Below, piece after piece: positions 43,067 to 51,691 of a DNA stretch of 59,785 bases (the stretch's first letter is position 1; each line of letters begins with the position of its first letter). The position numbers and the translations under genes are program-made. The notes under the pieces are model-generated. The model saw only the letters and a program-made list of their open reading frames with translations. It did not search any database and was not told the origin of the DNA. The stretch is from Acidaminococcus fermentans (lineage in GTDB: Bacteria > Bacillota_C > Negativicutes > Acidaminococcales > Acidaminococcaceae): contig SFHH01000001.1 in the NCBI GenBank assembly GCA_004555735.1, positions 1-59,785 of the forward strand, in the 5' to 3' direction.

Positions 43067-43849
43067 ATGAGTATCTATACCTTGGGAATCGATGTTGGAT
43101 CGACCGCATCCAAGTGCATTATCCTGAAAGACGGAAAAGACATCGTGGCAAAATCCCTGGTAGACGTGGGGACCGGAACTTCCGGTCCTGCACGTTCTAT
43201 TGCGGAAGTCCTGGAAAATGCCCACATGAAAAAAGAAGATATGGCCTTTACTTTGGCTACCGGCTACGGACGCAATTCGCTGGAAGGCATCGCTGACAAG
43301 CAGATGAGCGAACTGAGCTGCCATGCCATGGGTGCCAGCTTCATCTGGCCCAACGTCCATACGGTCATCGATATCGGCGGTCAGGACGTGAAAGTCATCC
43401 ATGTGGAAAACGGGACCATGACCAATTTCCAGATGAACGATAAATGTGCTGCCGGTACTGGCCGTTTCCTGGATGTCATGGCCAATATCCTGGAAGTCAA
43501 GGTCTCTGACCTGGCTGCTCTGGGGGCCAAATCCACCAAACGGGTTGCCATCAGCTCTACCTGTACTGTATTTGCGGAAAGTGAAGTCATCAGTCAGCTG
43601 TCCAAAGGGACCGATAAGATCGACATCATTGCCGGGATCCATCGTTCGGTCGCTAGCCGTGTCATTGGCCTTGCCAACCGGGTGGGGGTTGTGAAGGATG
43701 TTGTCATGACCGGCGGCGTAGCCCAGAACTATGGTGTGAGAGAGGCTCTGGAAGAAGGCTTGGGTGTGGAAATCAAGACTTCTCCTCTGGCTCAGTACAA
43801 CGGTGCCCTGGGTGCCGCTCTGTACGCTTATAAAAAAGCGGTAAAATAA
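43067..43849 (+). CDS. hgdC: 2-Hydroxyglutaryl-CoA dehydratase activator (archerase)
   Basis: Homodimeric ATPase with one bridging 4Fe-4S cluster that injects an energised electron into the dehydratase. ASKHA phosphate loop GIDVGSTASK (8-17). Cluster ligands Cys127 (NDKCAAGTGRFL) and Cys166 (SSTCTVF) match the numbering of the A. fermentans protein. The 260 residues are exactly usual. ACGGAGGAA lies upstream. Its place before hgdA-hgdB gives catalytic activator and core enzyme from one message. Confidence 0.97.
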   Translation: MSIYTLGIDVGSTASKCIILKDGKDIVAKSLVDVGTGTSGPARSIAEVLENAHMKKEDMAFTLATGYGRNSLEGIADKQMSELSCHAMGASFIWPNVHTVIDIGGQDVKVIHVENGTMTNFQMNDKCAAGTGRFLDVMANILEVKVSDLAALGAKSTKRVAISSTCTVFAESEVISQLSKGTDKIDIIAGIHRSVASRVIGLANRVGVVKDVVMTGGVAQNYGVREALEEGLGVEIKTSPLAQYNGALGAALYAYKKAVK

Positions 43850-43882
43850 GGTTGTAATCATTGTAAAGAAGGAAGGATCATT

Positions 43883-45316
43883 ATGCCAAAGACAGTAAGC
43901 CCTGGCGTTCAGGCATTGAGAGATGTAGTGGAAAAGGTTTACAGAGAACTGCGGGAAGCCAAAGAAAGAGGAGAAAAAGTAGGTTGGTCCTCCTCCAAGT
44001 TCCCCTGCGAACTGGCTGAATCTTTCGGTCTGCATGTAGGGTATCCGGAAAACCAAGCTGCTGGTATCGCTGCCAACCGTGACGGCGAAGTCATGTGCCA
44101 AGCTGCTGAAGACATTGGCTATGATAACGATATCTGCGGGTATGCCCGTATTTCCCTGGCTTATGCTGCTGGGTTCCGGGGCGCCAACAAGATGGATAAA
44201 GACGGCAACTATGTCATCAACCCCAACAGCGGGAAACAGATGAAGGATGCCAATGGCAAGAAGATGTTCGATGAAAACGGGAAGCCGGTCATCGATCCGA
44301 AGACCCTGAAACCCTATGCTACTACGGACAACATCTATGAAATCGCTGCCCTGCCGGAAGGGGAAGAAAAGACCCGCCGTCAGAATGCTCTGCATAAATA
44401 TCGTCAGATGACCATGCCCATGCCGGATTTCGTGCTGTGCTGCAACAACATCTGCAACTGCATGACCAAATGGTATGAAGACATTGCTCGTCGCCACAAT
44501 ATTCCTTTGATCATGATCGACGTTCCCTACAACGAATTCGACCATGTGAACGAAGCCAACGTGAAATACATCCGTTCCCAGCTGGATACGGCCATCCGTC
44601 AAATGGAAGAAATCACCGGTAAGAAGTTCGATGAAGACAAATTCGAACAGTGCTGCCAGAATGCCAACCGTACCGCCAAAGCATGGTTGAAGGTCTGCGA
44701 CTTCCTGCAGTACAAACCGGCTCCTTTCAATGGATTCGACCTGTTCAACCATATGGCTGACGTGGTTACCGCCCGTGGCCGTGTAGAAGCTGCTGAAGCT
44801 TTCGAACTGCTGGCTAAGGAACTGGAACAGCATGTGAAGGAAGGCACTTCCACTGCTCCGTTCAAAGAACAGCATCGTATCATGTTCGAAGGGATCCCTT
44901 GCTGGCCGAAACTGCCGAACCTGTTCAAACCGCTGAAAGCCAACGGCCTGAACATCACCGGCGTTGTATATGCTCCTGCTTTCGGGTTCGTCTACAACAA
45001 CCTGGACGAACTGGTCAAAGCTTACTGCAAGGCTCCGAACTCCGTCAGCATCGAACAGGGTGTTGCTTGGCGTGAAGGCCTGATCCGCGACAACAAGGTC
45101 GATGGGGTACTGGTCCACTACAACCGGTCCTGCAAACCTTGGAGCGGTTACATGCCTGAAATGCAGCGTCGTTTCACCAAAGACATGGGTATCCCCACTG
45201 CTGGATTCGACGGTGACCAGGCTGACCCGAGAAACTTCAACGCGGCTCAATATGAGACCCGTGTTCAAGGCTTGGTCGAAGCCATGGAAGCAAATGATGA
45301 AAAGAAGGGGAATTAA
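43883..45316 (+). CDS. hgdA: 2-Hydroxyglutaryl-CoA dehydratase alpha subunit
   Basis: Large subunit of the oxygen-sensitive iron-sulfur dehydratase that removes water from (R)-2-hydroxyglutaryl-CoA through a ketyl radical. 477 residues, beginning MPKTVSPGVQALRDVV, with Cys clusters at LCCNNICNCMTKWY and around NRSCKPWSG that supply 4Fe-4S ligands. A charged insertion near residues 110-140 (NPNSGKQMKDANGKKMF) is the family's usual alpha-specific loop. AAGGAAGGA precedes the ATG. Confidence 0.97.
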   Translation: MPKTVSPGVQALRDVVEKVYRELREAKERGEKVGWSSSKFPCELAESFGLHVGYPENQAAGIAANRDGEVMCQAAEDIGYDNDICGYARISLAYAAGFRGANKMDKDGNYVINPNSGKQMKDANGKKMFDENGKPVIDPKTLKPYATTDNIYEIAALPEGEEKTRRQNALHKYRQMTMPMPDFVLCCNNICNCMTKWYEDIARRHNIPLIMIDVPYNEFDHVNEANVKYIRSQLDTAIRQMEEITGKKFDEDKFEQCCQNANRTAKAWLKVCDFLQYKPAPFNGFDLFNHMADVVTARGRVEAAEAFELLAKELEQHVKEGTSTAPFKEQHRIMFEGIPCWPKLPNLFKPLKANGLNITGVVYAPAFGFVYNNLDELVKAYCKAPNSVSIEQGVAWREGLIRDNKVDGVLVHYNRSCKPWSGYMPEMQRRFTKDMGIPTAGFDGDQADPRNFNAAQYETRVQGLVEAMEANDEKKGN

Positions 45317-45318
45317 CA

Positions 45319-46458
45319 ATGGCTATCAGTGCACTTATTGAAGAGTTCAAAAAAGTATCTGCCAGCCCAAAGACCATGCTGGCCAAATATAAAGCCCAGG
45401 GCAAGAAAGCCATCGGCTGCCTGCCGTACTACGTTCCGGAAGAACTGGTCTATGCTGCAGGCATGGTTCCCATGGGCGTATGGGGCTGCAACGGCAAACA
45501 GGAAGTCCGTTCCAAGGAATACTGTGCTTCCTTCTACTGCACCGTTGCCCAGCTGTCCCTGGAAATGCTCCTGGACGGCACCCTGGACGGCCTGGACGGA
45601 GTCATCACTCCTGTCCTGTGCGATACCCTGCGTCCTATGAGCCAGAACTTCAAAGTGGCTATGAAAGACAAGATGCCTGTTATTTTCCTGGCTCATCCTC
45701 AGGTCCGCCAGAATGCAGCCGGCAAGCAGTTCACCTATGATGCCTATGAAGAAGTCAAAGGCCATCTGGAAGAAATCTGCGGCCATGAAATCACCAACGA
45801 TGCCATCCTGGATGCCATCAAAGTGTACAACAAGAGCCGTGCTGCCCGTCGTGAATTCTGCAAACTGGCCAATGCCCATCCTGATCTGATTCCGGCTTCC
45901 ACCCGTGCTGCCGTCCTGCGTGCTGCTTACTTCATGCTGAAGGATGAATACACCGAAAAACTGGAAGAACTGAATAAGGAACTGACTGCTGCTCCTGCTG
46001 GCAAATTCGACGGCCACAAAGTCGTGGTTTCCGGCATCATCTACAACATGCCCGGCATCCTGAAAGCCATGGATGACAACAAACTGGCTATTGCTGCCGA
46101 TGACTGCGCTTATGAAAGTCGCAGCTTCGCCGTAGATGCTCCGGAAGATCTGGACAATGGCCTGCAGGCCCTGGCTGTACAGTTCTCCAAACAGAAGAAC
46201 GATGTGCTGCTGTATGACCCTGACTTCGCCAAGAACGCCAGATCCGAACATGTCTGCAACCTGGTGAAGGAAAGCGGTGCAGAAGGCTTGATCGTCTTCA
46301 TGATGCAGTTCTGCGATCCGGAAGAAATGGAATATCCTGACCTGAAGAAGGCTCTGGATGTCCATCACATTCCTCATGTAAAGATCGGTGTGGACCAAAT
46401 GACCCGCGACTTCGGGCAAGCCCAGACCGCTCTGGAAGCTTTCGCTGAAAGCCTGTAA
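45319..46458 (+). CDS. hgdB: 2-Hydroxyglutaryl-CoA dehydratase beta subunit
   Basis: Second subunit of the dehydratase (379 residues), carrying its own 4Fe-4S site. Conserved Cys lie in KAIGCLPYYVPEELVYAAG, SKEYCASFYCTVAQ and VLCDTLRPM, and MMQFCDPEEMEYPDLKKAL is in the C-terminal domain. It starts 2 bases after the hgdA stop with AAGGGGAA just upstream. It ends the hydroxyglutarate operon and is followed by a strong terminator. Confidence 0.97.
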   Translation: MAISALIEEFKKVSASPKTMLAKYKAQGKKAIGCLPYYVPEELVYAAGMVPMGVWGCNGKQEVRSKEYCASFYCTVAQLSLEMLLDGTLDGLDGVITPVLCDTLRPMSQNFKVAMKDKMPVIFLAHPQVRQNAAGKQFTYDAYEEVKGHLEEICGHEITNDAILDAIKVYNKSRAARREFCKLANAHPDLIPASTRAAVLRAAYFMLKDEYTEKLEELNKELTAAPAGKFDGHKVVVSGIIYNMPGILKAMDDNKLAIAADDCAYESRSFAVDAPEDLDNGLQALAVQFSKQKNDVLLYDPDFAKNARSEHVCNLVKESGAEGLIVFMMQFCDPEEMEYPDLKKALDVHHIPHVKIGVDQMTRDFGQAQTALEAFAESL

Positions 46459-46467
46459 GACAAACGC

Positions 46468-46503
46468 AAAAGGAGCTGTTGCCTGTGCAGCAGCTCCTTT
46501 TTT
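46468..46503 (+). terminator. Hydroxyglutarate operon terminator
   Basis: Stem AAAAGGAGCTGTTGC / GCAGCAGCTCCTTTT with CTGT loop and T run; GCTGYTGC family. Confidence 0.93.
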
Positions 46504-46505
46504 GC

Positions 46506-46511
46506 TATAAT
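46506..46511 (+). promoter_or_regulatory. -10 box for the 46544 gene
   Basis: TATAAT follows the terminator T-run directly, 32 bases before the start codon. Any -35 would lie inside the terminator stem, so a promoter and terminator appear to be overlaid. Confidence 0.45.
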
Positions 46512-46543
46512 AGAACCCAAAATATACCTACGCGAGGTGGCTT

Positions 46544-47875
46544 ATGAGCCTTTCTGAAGAATATGCCCAAAAGAAGAAAACCGCAGAAGAAGTCCTTTCT
46601 CTGATCCAAGATGGGGACTATGTGCTGTCCGCCCAGGCTATGGCGGAACCGGTGAGCCTGTTGGAAAAGATGCCTCTCCTGCGCCAATGGGGCAGGAAGG
46701 GCATCACCTATAATTCCTGCATGCCCATAGCGGATCTGTCCTGGTATCATGATCCAGCCATGGGGGAGATCCTGGACCATGTGTCCTGGTTCTTCAGCGG
46801 GCCCACCCGGAAGGCCCATGCCGAAGGGCTGTGCAGCTTTTTGCCCGCCGGGTCCACCAGCCTGGTCCGGAAGACTCTCCAGCGGGCGGCGACCCAGCAC
46901 AGGCGGCCGGTACTCCTGGCTTCCGCTTCTCCCATGGATGCCCACGGGTATTTTTCTCTTTCTCTCAGTGCCCTATTCGAGCGGGACATCATCGATCGGG
47001 GAGCGCTGGTACTGCTGGAAGTGAGCCCCCATTTTCCCCGGACCTGGGGAGATACCTTGCTGCCCATTTCCCAGGTGGCTGCTTTTGTGGAAACGGACCG
47101 GAAGCCGCCCATTTCGCCCCTGCCTGGCATGGGTGACCTGGATCGGAAAATCGCGGCCCACGTAGCAGAATTGATCCCCGACGGTTCTACCCTCCAACTG
47201 GGGGTGGGACATATCCCCAGTGCCGTGGCGGAAGCCCTGAAGGATCGGAAACATCTGGGCATCCATACCGGCCTGTTCAGCGACAGCTTGATGGATTTGG
47301 TCCAGTGCGGTGCCGTGGACAACAGCCGGAAAGGATTCCTGGAGGGAGTTTCCCTCTGTGCCTTTGCCAATGGGACCCGGGAATTGTATAACTTCCTGGA
47401 TAACAATCCGGGGGTGGTGTTCCGCCGAGGCACTTTTGCCAATGAGCCGAAGATCATCGCCCGGAACCGGAACATGGTATCACTGAACACAGGGCTGGAA
47501 ATCGACCTTACCGGCCAGTGCGCTGCAGAATCCATGGGCTTTACCCAGTTTTCTGCAACTGGTGCCCAGACGGAAACGGTCCAGGGAGCCCAGCTGTCTC
47601 CGGGAGGAAAATCTATCCTGGCGCTCCATTCTGTGTATTCAGCCCGGAACGCCCAGGGAGAAAAGGTACTGAAATCCAAAATCGTGCCTTATTTCCGCCC
47701 GGGGACCATCGTTTCCACTTCCCGGAACGAAATCGACTATGTAGTGACCGAATATGGAGTTGCCTGGCTGAGGGGTGCTTCTGTCAGAGAACGGGTCAAT
47801 GAGCTGATTGCCGTGGCCCATCCTGCCTTCCGAGAGAAACTCCGGGCAGAAGCCCGGCGCTGTGGGATTGGATAA
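46544..47875 (+). CDS. Acetyl-CoA hydrolase/transferase-family protein lacking the usual catalytic Glu
   Basis: 443 residues, similar in size and layout to 4-hydroxybutyrate/butyryl-CoA:acetate CoA-transferases. Conserved surroundings include FSGPTRKAHAEG, MDAHGYFSLS, LQLGVGHIPSAVAEAL and VTEYGVAWLRG. In this family the covalent Glu lies in an HTE(M/L)xSDG-like motif. Here the motif is HTGLFSDSLMDL, with Gly243 (codon GGC) in its place. The Gly-rich loop is also changed to SATGAQTE. A transferase by the normal glutamyl-CoA route looks unlikely; hydrolase, binding or regulatory roles are open. It has an own promoter after the hgd operon. The ribosome-binding site is GAGGTGG. Confidence 0.75.
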   Translation: MSLSEEYAQKKKTAEEVLSLIQDGDYVLSAQAMAEPVSLLEKMPLLRQWGRKGITYNSCMPIADLSWYHDPAMGEILDHVSWFFSGPTRKAHAEGLCSFLPAGSTSLVRKTLQRAATQHRRPVLLASASPMDAHGYFSLSLSALFERDIIDRGALVLLEVSPHFPRTWGDTLLPISQVAAFVETDRKPPISPLPGMGDLDRKIAAHVAELIPDGSTLQLGVGHIPSAVAEALKDRKHLGIHTGLFSDSLMDLVQCGAVDNSRKGFLEGVSLCAFANGTRELYNFLDNNPGVVFRRGTFANEPKIIARNRNMVSLNTGLEIDLTGQCAAESMGFTQFSATGAQTETVQGAQLSPGGKSILALHSVYSARNAQGEKVLKSKIVPYFRPGTIVSTSRNEIDYVVTEYGVAWLRGASVRERVNELIAVAHPAFREKLRAEARRCGIG

Positions 47876-47927
47876 GAAATACAGACCCGGCTGATCATAA
47901 GTCAGCACAGGGTCTGTATTTCTTTTT
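47874..47927. terminator. Bidirectional terminator between the 46544 gene and the LysR gene
   Basis: Perfect 15-bp inverted repeat AAGAAATACAGACCC / GGGTCTGTATTTCTT around a 21-base loop that has its own CTGA/TCAG pairing. Flanking A and T tracts suit termination from both sides. It overlaps the LysR gene 3' end. Confidence 0.88.
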
Positions 47928-48828
47928 CCAGCAGACGGATGCAGTCCCGGACCACTGGGAGCCGGGAATGTCCCCGGGGGACGCAGATGGTCAGCCAGGG
48001 GCAGGTCTGCAGATCCCCAGTGATGAAATAGCGGATGGGCTTCTGGACATGGAGAGCCTTGAGATAGGATTCCATGGTGAACGCGGCACCCAATCCTTCT
48101 GAGGCCAGGCGGACGGACAGGTCGATGCTGTCGATTTCTTTGATCTTCCCCGGCTGGAAGCCTTTTGCTTCCAGTAACTTGTTTTCCTGCCAGCGGATCT
48201 GCTGATGGGGGTACTGGATGTAGAAGTTTTCTCCATTTAGTTCCCGGATATCCAGATAGGGGAAGGGAAGATCCGGAAGCGGCCTGGCCTTCTGACAGGC
48301 GGGATGATCGGGGGGAAGGGCCGCCAGCAGATGCTCCTTTTTCAGATGGATGTTGTCCAGGAGGGGATTGGGTTCATCCTGGACGCAGAGGATCAAATCC
48401 AGATTGTTCTTCAGCAGGGCCTTCTCCAGGGCTGCATAGTGACAGTGGAGAGTCACCAGATTGATATCCGGGTGGAGCTGATGGAACTCCGCAATCAGGG
48501 TGGGCATCAGCAGGGCGTAAAAGATGAGATAGGTGCCGATCCGCAGCTCCTGCCTGGGAGGCTGGTGCAGCTGGCCTAATTTCTGGGACATCTCCTGATC
48601 CAGTTCCAGGATCCGACGGGCATAAGCAATCATGATCTTTCCAGCTTCCGTGGGAATCGCTTCTCGGGATGTTCGAATAAAGAGCAGGGTTCCCAGAGAA
48701 GTTTCCAGATTCTTGATGGCGATGCTGAGTGTCGGCTGTGTCACGAACAATTTTTGAGCAGCAGCATGGTAATTTCCCGTATCGGCCAGTGCGCAGAGAT
48801 AGCGCAACTGTTTAAAATTCAGGTTCAT
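47902..48828 (-). CDS. LysR-family transcriptional regulator
   Basis: 308 residues. The N-terminal winged helix-turn-helix (about 1-60) reads NFKQLRYLCALADTGNYHAAAQKLFVTQPTLSIAI in pieces typical of LysR, followed by a periplasmic-binding-like effector domain. The frame runs to 48858, but ATG 48828 has GCAGGAGG at ideal spacing and aligns with the family start. It is divergent from the M20 peptidase/YfcC/AbgB-like genes across a 195-bp gap, the usual LysR arrangement, so these genes are the likely targets. The effector is unknown. Confidence 0.92.
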   Translation of the reverse strand: MNLNFKQLRYLCALADTGNYHAAAQKLFVTQPTLSIAIKNLETSLGTLLFIRTSREAIPTEAGKIMIAYARRILELDQEMSQKLGQLHQPPRQELRIGTYLIFYALLMPTLIAEFHQLHPDINLVTLHCHYAALEKALLKNNLDLILCVQDEPNPLLDNIHLKKEHLLAALPPDHPACQKARPLPDLPFPYLDIRELNGENFYIQYPHQQIRWQENKLLEAKGFQPGKIKEIDSIDLSVRLASEGLGAAFTMESYLKALHVQKPIRYFITGDLQTCPWLTICVPRGHSRLPVVRDCIRLLEKEIQTLC

Positions 48829-48946
48829 GATTCCTCCTGCAGGTGGGGATTTTTCCAATTTGTATCTATTATAACATCCCTGTGTAAAAAATCTTCTTCT
48901 AGCCCTAAGCGATTGAAAATATTTATCAGAACGGAGCAGAATACAA

Positions 48947-48976
48947 TTGGAATGAATGATCGGAATGTCCTACAAT
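48947..48976 (+). promoter_or_regulatory. Promoter of the M20 peptidase/YfcC cluster
   Basis: TTGGAA (48947-48952), 18-base spacer, TACAAT (48971-48976). A minus-strand TATAAT (48868-48873) suits the LysR gene. The intervening region has a GGAATG direct repeat (48949 and 48962), a possible regulator contact, but no clear T-N11-A palindrome was established. Confidence 0.5.
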
Positions 48977-49023
48977 GACTCCATAAGAGCTGGTATGCTC
49001 CAGCTTTGAATGGGAGGAGTGTC

Positions 49024-50202
49024 ATGAAAAACGAAAAATTGTATCAGGCTTGTGAAAAAGCCCTTCCCACGTATATGACCAACTGGGAGAAACTGGTCAA
49101 TGTAGACTGTGGATCCCGGAACGGAAAGGGAATCAATCGGGTGGCGGATCTGGTATGGAAAGAATTGGAACCGCTGCAGCCTTTTTCCCTGGAAAAGATT
49201 CCCATGGAAAATCCTCAGGAAGGCTGTCACCTGCTTGCGGTCTTTAAGGGAAAAGGCAGGGGGAAAATCATGGCCAGCGCTCATCTGGACACCGTATTCC
49301 CAGAAGGGACCGTGGCAGAACGACCGTTCCGGATCGAGGGGGACTGGGCCAAAGGACCAGGAGCTGCTGACTGCAAAAGCGGCGTCAATATGATGGTATT
49401 CGCCATGAAGCAGCTGCGGGCGCTCCATTTCGAGGATTTCGAACAGATCACCCTGCTCTTCAACGGGGATGAGGAAATCGCCTCTCCCAGCAGCCGGAAG
49501 TTGATCGCCCGGCTGGCTCCCCAGCATGACTGCTATCTTTGCTGTGAATCCGGTCAGGAAGGAGATGGACTGGTCCGTTCCCGGAAAGGGTCCAATCTGC
49601 TGAAAGTGGAGGTCCAAGGTGTGGCGTCTCATTCCGGCAATGCTCCAGAAAAGGGAGCCAGTGCCCTGATGGAAATCCTGTACCAGATCCAGCAGATGAA
49701 AAAGTTGGAAGACCTGGAGCAGGGGACTACCCTGAACTTTACGCTGCTCCAGGCTGGAGAACGGGAAAACATCATTCCGGCCCATGCTGCTGCTGTGGCG
49801 GATCTTCGGGTGACAAAACGGCAGGAAATCGACAGGGTGCGCCGGGAAGCCGAAAAAATAGCGGCTCATCCGTCGATTCCCGGAACACAGGTAAAAGCAG
49901 AGGTGAAAGAAGGCAATCCGCCCTTTTCCCCCAATCCAGGGACGGATCGGCTGATCCAGCTGGCCCAGGAAATCTATGGGGAACTGGGACGGAAACTGGT
50001 TGTTCGCTCCGTAGGCGGTGCTTCTGATGCCAATTGGGCTGCTGATGCAGGAGCTGTAGCTGTGGATTGTTTTGGAGCCGTCAAGGGAGGCAAGAACCAT
50101 ACTCCCCAGGAATGTGCTTCCGTCAGCAGTGTGGTCCCTCGGATGTACCTGCTGACCCGGATGTTCATGGAAGCTGGCCGCTGGGCTGAAAGGAAGGATT
50201 GA
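49024..50202 (+). CDS. M20 family metallopeptidase, glutamate carboxypeptidase-like
   Basis: Cytosolic zinc exopeptidase resembling carboxypeptidase G2, which removes C-terminal glutamate from folates and peptides. Metal ligand region SAHLDTVFPEG (His87, Asp89), the bridging GPGAADCKSG (shared Asp), catalytic NGDEE and the C-terminal NHTPQE His are all present. The dimerisation domain fills the middle. An in-frame ATG at 49006 lacks a ribosome-binding site; 49024 follows GGGAGGAG and gives 392 residues. It is 4 bases before the yfcC gene, so uptake and cleavage are probably co-expressed. Glutamate release would feed the hydroxyglutarate pathway; that substrate is inferred. Confidence 0.85.
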   Translation: MKNEKLYQACEKALPTYMTNWEKLVNVDCGSRNGKGINRVADLVWKELEPLQPFSLEKIPMENPQEGCHLLAVFKGKGRGKIMASAHLDTVFPEGTVAERPFRIEGDWAKGPGAADCKSGVNMMVFAMKQLRALHFEDFEQITLLFNGDEEIASPSSRKLIARLAPQHDCYLCCESGQEGDGLVRSRKGSNLLKVEVQGVASHSGNAPEKGASALMEILYQIQQMKKLEDLEQGTTLNFTLLQAGERENIIPAHAAAVADLRVTKRQEIDRVRREAEKIAAHPSIPGTQVKAEVKEGNPPFSPNPGTDRLIQLAQEIYGELGRKLVVRSVGGASDANWAADAGAVAVDCFGAVKGGKNHTPQECASVSSVVPRMYLLTRMFMEAGRWAERKD

Positions 50203-50206
50203 TCGC

Positions 50207-51628
50207 ATGGAACAGAAGAAAACGGCGATGCAGCCGGTCAAAAAGATGGAATTCCCCCATACCTTCATCATCATCTTCATCATGATCCTGGTGGGGGTGC
50301 TGCTGACCTGGGTGGTCCCTGCCGGGACCTATGATTTTGTCAAGAATGCGGCTGGGCGGAAAGTGGTCAATCCGTCCACCTTTCGCTATATCCAGAGTTC
50401 TGGGGTGAATCCGCTGCTGGTACCTCTCTATATCATCAAATCCTTTAGCAAGCGGATCGACCTGATGATGGTCATCTTCATGGCCGGGGCTGCCTTCCAT
50501 GTGGTGACCAAAACCGGCGCTCTCCAGGCCATCCTGGCCAAAGGGGCCCGGAAGTTCTCTAACCGGTTGGAAATCTTCATCCCGGTGCTGACCCTGATTT
50601 TCGGACTGATCTGCACCACACAAGGGGTGAATACTTTCATCCCCTTTGCTCCGGTGATGGTGATGCTGGCCATGGCCATGGGGCTGGATTCCCTGACCGG
50701 GGAAGCCATCATGGTCCTGGGGGGAGCCATTGGCTTTTCCACTGGGACTTTCAATATGTTCACCACGGTAGTGGCCCAGAGCATTGCAGAATTGCCCACC
50801 TATTCCGGCCTGTGGTACCGAGCCATCTGCTTTGTGGTGTTCTATATTGTGACAAATATCTATCTGATCCGGTATGCCAAAAAGGTGCAGAAAGATCCGG
50901 AAAGCAGTCCCATGTATGACCTGGATCAGCTGATGAAAAACAATTCGACCGGGATGGATCTGGAAAAAGCCAGTCATCTGACCGGGCGGATGCTCATCCC
51001 CCTGGTTCTCCTGATCATTTCCTTTGCAGCCATCATCTACGGCGCCATTGCCCTGAAATGGGGCATGAGCCATATGGCAGCCATATTCCTGACCTATGCC
51101 GTGGTGGCGGATCTGGTGATCGGCACCAGCCCCAACGGGGTCTGCAAGGATATCCTGGAAGGCAGCAAGAAGATGTTGGGGGCTACCTTCATCATCGGTA
51201 TGGCGACGGCCATCAGCAGTGTCATGAATGACGGGCACATCACCTATACCATCGTGCACAGCATGGCCGAGATCCTCAGCGGCCTGCCGCCAGTGGTGAT
51301 CGCTCCGGGGATGGTCCTGGCCAACACCATCATCAACGTGTTCCTGACTTCCGGCAGCGGGCAGGCCGTGGCCGTCATGCCCATCCTGATCCCCCTGGCG
51401 GACGTATTGGGAGTGACCCGGCAGACCACTGTCCTGGCCTTTAACTTCGGGGATGGATTCTGCAACTATATCCTGCCCACGTCTACGGCCCTGATGGGGA
51501 CCCTGAGCGTCACCAACATTCCCTATGACCGGTGGATGCGCTTCATGTGGAAATTGTTCGTCATCTGGCAGATTACTGGCTGTGTGATGGCTTTCATCGC
51601 CCAATTGATCCATCTGGGACCCATGTGA
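50207..51628 (+). CDS. YfcC-family transporter (DcuC-like)
   Basis: 473-residue polytopic inner-membrane transporter. The N-terminal helix IIIFIMILVGVLLTWVVPAGTYDF, FMAGAAFHVVTKTGALQ, TQGVNTFIPFAPVMVMLAMAMGLD and the C-terminal GFCNYILPTSTALMG segments are YfcC features. The family's substrates are uncertain; basic amino acids, dicarboxylates and dipeptides have been suggested. Between two M20 hydrolases, a peptide or acyl-amino acid is the natural guess. AAGGAAGGA precedes the ATG, close after the peptidase gene. Confidence 0.85.
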   Translation: MEQKKTAMQPVKKMEFPHTFIIIFIMILVGVLLTWVVPAGTYDFVKNAAGRKVVNPSTFRYIQSSGVNPLLVPLYIIKSFSKRIDLMMVIFMAGAAFHVVTKTGALQAILAKGARKFSNRLEIFIPVLTLIFGLICTTQGVNTFIPFAPVMVMLAMAMGLDSLTGEAIMVLGGAIGFSTGTFNMFTTVVAQSIAELPTYSGLWYRAICFVVFYIVTNIYLIRYAKKVQKDPESSPMYDLDQLMKNNSTGMDLEKASHLTGRMLIPLVLLIISFAAIIYGAIALKWGMSHMAAIFLTYAVVADLVIGTSPNGVCKDILEGSKKMLGATFIIGMATAISSVMNDGHITYTIVHSMAEILSGLPPVVIAPGMVLANTIINVFLTSGSGQAVAVMPILIPLADVLGVTRQTTVLAFNFGDGFCNYILPTSTALMGTLSVTNIPYDRWMRFMWKLFVIWQITGCVMAFIAQLIHLGPM

Positions 51629-51633
51629 CGGTG

Positions 51634-51675
51634 AGAGTGCAGAGTAAAGAGTAAAGAGTGAAGAGTATAGAGAAT
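51634..51675 (+). repeat. 7-bp tandem repeat, six units of AGAGTNN
   Basis: Six consecutive heptads (AGAGTGC, AGAGTAA, AGAGTAA, AGAGTGA, AGAGTAT, AGAGAAT) occupy most of the 63-bp gap between yfcC and the AbgB-like gene and end two bases before AGAGGAGG, the ribosome-binding site of the latter. No stem or promoter is seen in it. The units are purine-rich and could slip during replication, changing gene spacing. Confidence 0.8.
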
Positions 51676-51691
51676 CAGAGGAGGATGGAAT

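Noticed and set aside
43064..45319. Antisense open frame of 751 residues across hgdC and hgdA
   Set aside because: Same codon-bias effect; no ribosome-binding site and it opposes two well-known genes.
51634..51675. CRISPR array
   Set aside because: Units are 7 bp without spacers, and there are no cas genes.
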